This document shows positions 5,484 through 10,728 of a stretch of 10,728 bases of DNA, one piece after another. Positions within the stretch are counted from its first letter, which is position 1. Every line of letters starts with the position of its first letter. Both the position numbers and the translations under genes were made by a program. The notes beneath the pieces are model-generated. The model was not told the origin of the DNA. It saw only the letters and a program-made list of their open reading frames with translations, and did no database searches. The stretch comes from an uncultured Gardnerella sp. (GTDB taxonomy: Bacteria; Actinomycetota; Actinomycetes; Actinomycetales; Bifidobacteriaceae): assembly GCA_947292085.1 (NCBI GenBank), contig CAMYPN010000032.1:1-10728 (forward strand). Direction: 5' to 3'.

Positions 5484-6755
5484 ATGCTCCGATTGTTTAT
5501 AGCAGTAATGCCGGGGCTACTCCCTCTTACACTACTTGCAATGGGCTTAAGCGTTTCTCTAAACGTTGGAGAAGGTCGCGACAAGCCTGTGAGCGCACGC
5601 TGGAGACTATATGGTCTTACAGTTGGAACTATTGCTGCGTTAATTTTCGCAACTCTTCGTGCAGCAGTTATTATTAACCAGCGTAACTTTGTGAATATGC
5701 CGGTATTGTGTGTAGCTGTTCCTTGTGATGTAGCGGCGATTGTTACCGTAGCTTTTTCTCATAAAATAGTTTCCTCTTGGCGAAAACATCCGTTAATAAT
5801 GCATATTAGTAATGCTATTGGTGCATTATGTCTTGCTCTTACTGTCTTTTATGCTTTACCAGATGTTATTTTGCAGCTCACTATTTTTGTTGACTCTAGC
5901 ACGCCGCCGTTTACTTCCGATATGCTTCTTCGTGCTCTCGGATTAGTTCTTGGTGTTATAGTTGCAATCTGCTTGAGTCTTATGGTTCGTTCGCTTCGCG
6001 TAACTTCAGATAAAATATCCTTTACTATCGCAGTGCTGCTCAGCATGCTTATTCTTTTAGTGCAGCATATTACTTCACTTCTGCAAATTATGCAGGGAAG
6101 TATTCTTTTATATATTGACGATTTTTCCTTTAGTATTCTTGTTTGGTTGATTAATAACGCGCCTCTTTTGATTATGGCGCAAATATGCGTATTCGTTATA
6201 CCAGTTTTATCTTCATTAATAATTGGATTGCGTACTGCTGCAGTTGGTCAAAATACTGCAGAAATACGTTCAAAGCGTGCTTTTAAGCGCAAATCGCGTA
6301 AGTCTGCACTATCTGCAATTCTTGCCGCACTAACAGTGATTCTTACCCTTACTGTCGGCGTGGATGTTATGAATAGTAAGCCTACGCTCACTCCTCCTGA
6401 ACCTTACGAACTGCATGATGGTATAGCTACGATTAATTTTGTGCAAGTTTCAGATGGACATTTGCATCGTTTCCAATACAAAGCAAAAGATGGTACCGTA
6501 ATGCGGTTCATAATTATTAAGAAAAATGGTGGAGCTTACGGAGTTGGTTTGGATGCTTGCGAAAATTGTGGAGACGCAGGATATTACGAAAAAGATGGGA
6601 AGATCATTTGCAGAAAGTGCGATGTTGCTATTAATTTAGCAACTATTGGTTTCAAAGGCGGTTGCAATCCAATTCCTTTCCCATATAAGGCTGGTCACGG
6701 AAAAATCACCATTCATACGTCTGATTTAGACGTGTTAAGTTCGCATTTTAAGTAA
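5484..6755 (+). CDS. DUF2318 membrane protein with CxxC/CxxC domain
   Basis: The product is a 423-residue protein of the DUF2318 type (often labelled 'Fe-S-containing protein'), equivalent to Campylobacter cj1660 in the p19 locus. Seen: about eight or nine hydrophobic segments from residue 4 to about 295, several with long Leu/Ile/Val runs, then an extracytoplasmic C-terminal domain. That domain holds DGHLHRF (His326, His328), GLDACENCGDAGYY (Cys359, Cys362), ICRKCD (Cys376, Cys379) and FKGGCNPIP (Cys394). The five cysteines and two histidines suggest a bound metal, Fe-S cluster or redox thiols; which of these is not decided by the sequence. A strong ribosome site AAGGAGGG (5472-5479) precedes ATG 5484. 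The stop codon overlaps the next gene's ribosome site, so it is cotranscribed with the ABC genes. It may correspond to B. breve sifA (from memory). Confidence 0.88.
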   Translation: MLRLFIAVMPGLLPLTLLAMGLSVSLNVGEGRDKPVSARWRLYGLTVGTIAALIFATLRAAVIINQRNFVNMPVLCVAVPCDVAAIVTVAFSHKIVSSWRKHPLIMHISNAIGALCLALTVFYALPDVILQLTIFVDSSTPPFTSDMLLRALGLVLGVIVAICLSLMVRSLRVTSDKISFTIAVLLSMLILLVQHITSLLQIMQGSILLYIDDFSFSILVWLINNAPLLIMAQICVFVIPVLSSLIIGLRTAAVGQNTAEIRSKRAFKRKSRKSALSAILAALTVILTLTVGVDVMNSKPTLTPPEPYELHDGIATINFVQVSDGHLHRFQYKAKDGTVMRFIIIKKNGGAYGVGLDACENCGDAGYYEKDGKIICRKCDVAINLATIGFKGGCNPIPFPYKAGHGKITIHTSDLDVLSSHFK

Positions 6756-6767
6756 GGAGACGGGCAG

Positions 6768-8111
6768 ATGTTTTTGATTCGCATGGTTGCCCGATCCTTG
6801 GTGCGACAAATAAAAAAGCGCGTAATGATTGCTCTAGTAGTATGTTTGAGTACTTGCGTAAGTGTAGCTATGCTTAGTGTTGTTTACGACGTGGGAGATA
6901 AACTTAACGCTGAGCTTAGCTCTTACGGATCTAATATTGTAGTTCAGCCAAAATCGAGTGCCGTAGTAGACGACTTATACTCTTCTCGTGAGCAAGGGTC
7001 TTTTGAAAGTGCGAATAACCTAACTGACGCAGAATCAAGGGAAGCTACATCATCATTAAAAGAGTCGGATGTTTCTAAAATAAAAATGATCTTCTGGGCG
7101 TTTAATATTACTAATTTCGCGCCGAAATTGACAGTTCACGCACTTTTAGGATCACAGTACTCTAATAATTCTGCTAATAAAGTGGTTCCGATAGTCGGAA
7201 CGTGGTTTAATCGCAAACTTGCGCTCGCTTCTGGAGAAACTACTGTAGTTGGTGTTAGGGGCTTGCGTTCTTGGTGGAATATTTCATCAGGTCGTTTTGC
7301 GCAAGATAACAAATCTGAAGCGATGGCTGGTTCGAAACTTGCGAAAGAACAGCATCTAACTGTTGGTAAACGCGTATATTTGCATCGTGACGGTAAACAA
7401 ATTTCCTTGCGAATAGTGGGAATATACGAGTCTGGAGACGATGACGATAACGCTTTATATGTAGATACTAGTAAAGCTCAGTACCTTTCAAATAAGCAAA
7501 ATAAGATTGACACTATTGAGGTTAAAGCGTTAACTACACCGGAGAATGATTTAGCACGTAAAGCTGCAAAAAATCCTGCTGCACTAAGCCAGGAAGAGTG
7601 GGAAACTTGGTATTGTACAGCTTACCCAAGTTCTATTACCTACCAGATTGAGGAAGTAATTCCTGGAGCTGTAGCGAAACAGGTTCGTCAGGTAGCAGCT
7701 CTTCAAGGAAACGTATTAAATAAAACTCGTGCGGTTATGATGCTAATGACTGCTTTAAGTTTGATTGCAGCAGCTGTAGCAGTTGCAAATCTGATGGCAG
7801 CTTCTATTTCAGAACGTTCCGGAGAGTTGGCTTTGCTTAAAGCTTTGGGCGCTCGCGATGGTGCTGTTGCGCGTTTGATGCTTTTTGAAACTTCTGTTAT
7901 AGCTTGTGTAGGAGCATTATTGGGAATGATATCTGGATTTGGTGTAGCTCAAATTATTGGGTTTACAGTATTTAAATCTTCAATAGCATTTAGACCAATG
8001 GTGTTCGTTTTAGTGTCTGTGCTTATTGCTTTGACTGTTTTGGCTGCTGCCGGCTCGTCGATTCGTTCAATTCTGCGAGTACGTCCTGCGGAGGTGCTTC
8101 ATGGCAGGTAA
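6768..8111 (+). CDS. MacB/FtsX-type ABC transporter permease (first of two)
   Basis: The 447-residue membrane subunit has the MacB/FtsX layout: one N-terminal membrane helix (about 18-40), a large extracytoplasmic domain (about 42-315) and three C-terminal helices (about 323-345, 370-398, 410-432). Family signs are the SERSGELALLKALGA stretch (348-362), the coupling segment for the ATPase, and the terminal RVRPAEVL motif. AAGGAG (6754-6759) lies 8 bases before ATG 6768 and overlaps the stop of the DUF2318 gene. The 3' end overlaps the second permease gene by 11 bases. It corresponds to Campylobacter cj1661. MacB-type complexes usually drive mechanical work on extracytoplasmic partners or export rather than ordinary solute import, so its role beside FTR1 is uncertain. 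It probably forms a heterodimer with the next gene product. Confidence 0.92.
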   Translation: MFLIRMVARSLVRQIKKRVMIALVVCLSTCVSVAMLSVVYDVGDKLNAELSSYGSNIVVQPKSSAVVDDLYSSREQGSFESANNLTDAESREATSSLKESDVSKIKMIFWAFNITNFAPKLTVHALLGSQYSNNSANKVVPIVGTWFNRKLALASGETTVVGVRGLRSWWNISSGRFAQDNKSEAMAGSKLAKEQHLTVGKRVYLHRDGKQISLRIVGIYESGDDDDNALYVDTSKAQYLSNKQNKIDTIEVKALTTPENDLARKAAKNPAALSQEEWETWYCTAYPSSITYQIEEVIPGAVAKQVRQVAALQGNVLNKTRAVMMLMTALSLIAAAVAVANLMAASISERSGELALLKALGARDGAVARLMLFETSVIACVGALLGMISGFGVAQIIGFTVFKSSIAFRPMVFVLVSVLIALTVLAAAGSSIRSILRVRPAEVLHGR

Positions 8112-9375
8112 ATCTTATAAAACTTCTAATAGCGCCATGTTTGCTACTATGCTTTTTGGCGCAGTATTTCGACGTAAGTCTCGCGCTATGATGGCTGTTA
8201 TTGCAACTCTTGTTGGTGCTGCTACTTTATTCTGTTTAGCTGCAATCTGCCTGGTCGTTCCACAGCAGATGAGTGATGAAATGCATTCTTATGGTGCGAA
8301 TATTATTGTGACTCCACTTGAGGGTGAGTGGAAGAACGGTATTGATCGTGCAATGGTTTTGCATACTAACGACATGGTTCTTGCTAAAGGTGCTATGCGT
8401 TCGGCTACGTATCGTTATGAGAATGTACGAATTAATGCTGCTCCTTATGTGCTTGCAGGTATTGATGTTCGTTCTGTTAAGTCGCTGAATAAGCATTGGA
8501 ATGTGGACGGTAGCTGGCCAAGTTCTGGGAATGTGATGGTTGGGCGAGATGTTGCTCAAGCTATGAGTTTGAAAATTGGCTCTCGTATTGCTATCGCTTA
8601 CCGTTCAGGAGATAACACGGATGGTTCGCATAAGGCTGCAGAAAAGTTAGATAAAAATTCAGTTTCTAATTCAACCAATAATCCTACTAATTCATCAAAA
8701 TTAGTAGAAGGTCGTGTTTCTACAGATATTATGGATACGCACGGAACTACCTTCCGAGTTTGTGGAATTTTGGATACTGGCGGCGCTGAGGACGCTATGC
8801 TTTATGCTCTTAATGGAGATGTGAATACTCTTACGGGAGTTAAGCGTGGAGCTGATGTAATCGCTTATTCTTCTTCTGCACCTAGTGTCGACGCGGTTGT
8901 GCGAAGTATTAACGATATGACTTCAATGCGTGTGCGTGCTCAGCAAGTAACCAAAGTAACTGCAGCAGATAAAGGTATTGTCACTATGCTTCGTAGTCTG
9001 TTTTGCATTGTTTCACTTGTTGTGCTCGTTTTGATGATGGTAGGCGTGAGTACTACTATTTCTTCGATTGTGCAGCAGAGAAGGAATGAGATTGGATTGC
9101 GTAAAGCTTTGGGTGCTAGCGCATCGAGTATTGGTATTGAATTTACTGTAGAATCCGGCTTGTATGGTTTGGTTGGCGGTTGTGTTGGTACAGCAGTAGG
9201 TTATTTATTCGCTCGATTATTGGCATCTATGGTTTTTGCGAGAGAATTAGGAATCGACTGGCTGCTAGTTTGTTTTTCTATATTGTTTAGCGTAATAGCT
9301 TCTTGCATAGCATCTTTGCCGCCTGTTTTGCGTGCTTCAAAAATTGATCCTGCGGTGGTTTTGCGTGAAGAATAA
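8101..9375 (+). CDS. MacB/FtsX-type ABC transporter permease (second of two)
   Basis: The 424-residue product has the same architecture as its upstream neighbour: N-terminal helix (about 30-53), extracytoplasmic domain (about 55-290), and three C-terminal helices (about 297-320, 350-378, 387-410). The coupling segment QQRRNEIGLRKALGAS is at 325-340 and the terminal motif SKIDPAVVLREE at 413-424. SYGANIIVTP (63-72) parallels SYGSNIVVQP (52-61) of the first permease, showing the two are paralogues. A low-complexity Asn/Ser/Thr/Lys stretch occupies about 170-202. GGAGG (8090-8094) is inside the previous gene, 6 bases before ATG 8101, and the 11-base overlap implies translational coupling. It corresponds to Campylobacter cj1662. 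Confidence 0.92.
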   Translation: MAGKSYKTSNSAMFATMLFGAVFRRKSRAMMAVIATLVGAATLFCLAAICLVVPQQMSDEMHSYGANIIVTPLEGEWKNGIDRAMVLHTNDMVLAKGAMRSATYRYENVRINAAPYVLAGIDVRSVKSLNKHWNVDGSWPSSGNVMVGRDVAQAMSLKIGSRIAIAYRSGDNTDGSHKAAEKLDKNSVSNSTNNPTNSSKLVEGRVSTDIMDTHGTTFRVCGILDTGGAEDAMLYALNGDVNTLTGVKRGADVIAYSSSAPSVDAVVRSINDMTSMRVRAQQVTKVTAADKGIVTMLRSLFCIVSLVVLVLMMVGVSTTISSIVQQRRNEIGLRKALGASASSIGIEFTVESGLYGLVGGCVGTAVGYLFARLLASMVFARELGIDWLLVCFSILFSVIASCIASLPPVLRASKIDPAVVLREE

Positions 9376-9430
9376 TTTCATATAAGCGATTTTGTAAGTA
9401 GTTTATTTAGGATTTTAGTGAGGTTTTAAT

Positions 9431-10270
9431 ATGACAGAAACTGTTCAAGAGAATGCAGCAGATAATAAGCCAAAAATGCTGCTGACTTTGGATCACATTT
9501 CTAAAATTTATGGTTCTCTTCGAGCTGTAGATGATTTGTCACTTACTGTTCCGGAAGGAGAGTGGCTTTCTATCGTTGGTTCAAGCGGATCTGGTAAAAC
9601 CACGCTCATGAACATTATTGGGTGCATGGATTCGCCGTCTAAAGGCTCTGTGTCTTTGCAGGGTCGCAAACTTGAAGATTTGAATGCTGGCCAGCTTGCA
9701 GATGTTCGCAAAAATGTGATTGGACTTGTGTTCCAGAAGTTTTATTTAGTTTCACATTTAACTGCAGTTGAAAATGTGATGGTTGCGCAATACTATCATT
9801 CCGTTGTTGATGAAGCTCAAGCGATGGATGCTTTGGAACGAGTTGGCTTGAAGGATCGTGCGCATCATTTGCCGAGCCAGCTTTCCGGCGGTGAGCAGCA
9901 GCGTGTTTGTGTTGCTCGCGCGCTTATTAACTGCCCGAAATTGCTTCTTGCGGATGAGCCGACTGGTAATTTGGATGAGAAGAATGAGCAGATTGTGCTT
10001 GACTTGTTCAAGCAACTTCATGAGCAGGGTACTACGATTATTGTAGTTACGCATGATTCGCTTGTAGCACAGTGTGCTGAGCGCGAGATTATGCTCAATC
10101 ACGGTGTGCTTGTTGGAGAGCGTTGGAATAGTGAGGAAGCGCGAAAAGCGTACGAGGCGATTGGTGGCAAGCCTGCGTTTACGAGTGCTCATATTGATGA
10201 AAGCGTTGCGGAAGCTTTGCAAGATCATGAGCCTACTAAGTCCCCTAAATTAGCGGATTTAGCTGATTAG
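9431..10270 (+). CDS. ABC transporter ATP-binding protein (MacB/LolD type)
   Basis: This is the ATPase for the two preceding permeases. All nucleotide-binding motifs are intact in 279 residues: Walker A GSSGSGKT (50-57), Q-loop VFQKF with Gln102, signature LSGGEQQ (151-157), Walker B LLLADE (171-176) followed by PTGNLD, and the switch histidine in VTHD (His208). The PTGNLD after Walker B and the overall match are typical of the MacB/LolD/FtsE branch. About 50 residues beyond the core (from about 230) form a charged tail without a recognisable domain. It starts 55 bases after the second permease, with GTGAGG (9418-9423) 7 bases before ATG. It corresponds to Campylobacter cj1663. The next gene begins 45 bases later, again with no terminator in between. 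Confidence 0.95.
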   Translation: MTETVQENAADNKPKMLLTLDHISKIYGSLRAVDDLSLTVPEGEWLSIVGSSGSGKTTLMNIIGCMDSPSKGSVSLQGRKLEDLNAGQLADVRKNVIGLVFQKFYLVSHLTAVENVMVAQYYHSVVDEAQAMDALERVGLKDRAHHLPSQLSGGEQQRVCVARALINCPKLLLADEPTGNLDEKNEQIVLDLFKQLHEQGTTIIVVTHDSLVAQCAEREIMLNHGVLVGERWNSEEARKAYEAIGGKPAFTSAHIDESVAEALQDHEPTKSPKLADLAD

Positions 10271-10315
10271 TTGCGAAAGATTTTAAAATATATAAGATTT
10301 GAAGGCGATGATTTT

Positions 10316-10728
10316 ATGGTTTCAGATAATATGTTTCACAGTATTTCACATGATGATTTGAAATCCAAAAAAATTGCAAAAAGTGTTGCTGCGCTTGCTG
10401 TTTTAGCTAGTACTTCTGCAATATTTGCTGCTTGCGGTGAACCTAAAGCAGTTCCTATGAACGATGAGTTTGCTGGAAATTCTGGTCAAAATGCAGATGA
10501 TGCTGGAAATCCTTCTGGTAAGTATGATTCTGGCGCTCAACAATCTCAGTCTTCAGCTCAAAGTGAGGATTCAAAAATCCTTTCAAAAACAAATACTGGT
10601 GATTATCGTGATGGAAACTATTCGATTAAAGCTACGTACGGCCCTGCTGGGGAAGATAGTATAGATGTACATTTAAGCGTTGCAAGTGACAAAGTAAGTG
10701 ATGTGCAAATTGTTGAACATCCGTTTAC
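10316..10728 (+). CDS. Probable FMN-binding lipoprotein, 3' end cut by window edge
   Basis: The 137 complete codons visible encode a lipoprotein: a Lys-containing N-terminus, hydrophobic segment about 24-39 and lipobox FAAC, giving lipidated Cys40. A long Ser/Gln/Asp/Asn/Gly-rich linker (about 45-92) would hold the domain away from the membrane. From about residue 95, GDYRDGNYSIKATYGPAGED and the following VSDVQIVEHP resemble the opening of FMN_bind (RnfG/NqrC/PplA-like) domains, which usually read DGxYxGxGxG...GxIxVxVxIxxxKIxxVxVxxH. The flavinylation motif (DGxSGAT-like) would lie beyond the window, so FMN attachment cannot be confirmed. GAAGG (10301-10305) precedes ATG 10316 by 10 bases; ATG 10331 is an alternative start. 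It is the likely substrate of the ApbE encoded at 1593-2642 and takes the place of thioredoxin-like genes at the end of the Campylobacter locus. Confidence 0.75.
   Translation, partial: MVSDNMFHSISHDDLKSKKIAKSVAALAVLASTSAIFAACGEPKAVPMNDEFAGNSGQNADDAGNPSGKYDSGAQQSQSSAQSEDSKILSKTNTGDYRDGNYSIKATYGPAGEDSIDVHLSVASDKVSDVQIVEHPF

Noticed and set aside
9758..10228. Minus-strand open frame of 156 codons opposite the ABC ATPase gene
   Set aside because: It covers the conserved signature and Walker B region of the plus-strand gene, and its own translation has no domain character.

Overview
The window looks like the chromosome of a low-G+C member of the Bifidobacteriaceae, most likely Gardnerella. This is inferred from gene order, strong AGGAG-type ribosome sites, moderate G+C (roughly 36-50% in the stretches I counted) and protein style; no marker gene is present. 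All supported genes lie on the + strand.

Layout: (1) 1-1179, the 3' part of a DUF4143-type AAA+ ATPase gene, distinctly AT-rich and unrelated to what follows. (2) 1180-1592, a 413-base gene-free stretch with a 12-bp inverted repeat, a clustered TTTGCGAA word and a 16-bp direct repeat 51 bp apart. (3) 1593-2642, apbE, an FMN transferase that covalently flavinylates proteins. (4) 2643-2907, a leader region packed with TATCAA/TTGATA inverted repeats. (5) 2908-5350, an FTR1-family iron permease with a periplasmic helical domain, then a P19/Tp34-family iron-binding lipoprotein. (6) 5351-5483, an AT-rich gap with a weak hairpin and further TTGATA/GATAAT repeats. (7) 5484-10270, a DUF2318 membrane protein with a CxxC/CxxC domain, two MacB/FtsX-type ABC permeases and their ATPase. 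(8) 10316 to the window edge, the start of a lipoprotein that probably carries an FMN-binding domain.

The order FTR1, P19, DUF2318, permease, permease, ATPase matches the p19 iron-uptake locus known from Campylobacter (cj1658-cj1663). It also matches, from memory, the bfeUO plus sifABCDE clusters of Bifidobacterium breve, which were reported as two iron-limitation-induced transcription units. Here P19 would capture iron outside the membrane and hand it to FTR1. The role of the DUF2318 protein and the MacB-like ABC complex in this locus is not settled.

The most interesting feature is that a flavinylation enzyme (ApbE) and a probable flavin-binding lipoprotein bracket the iron genes. This suggests an extracytoplasmic flavin-based electron-transfer step, for example ferric reduction, tied to iron uptake. 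The locus is a variant of a known system rather than a wholly new one. The redox coupling and the shared operator-like repeats are the parts worth testing.
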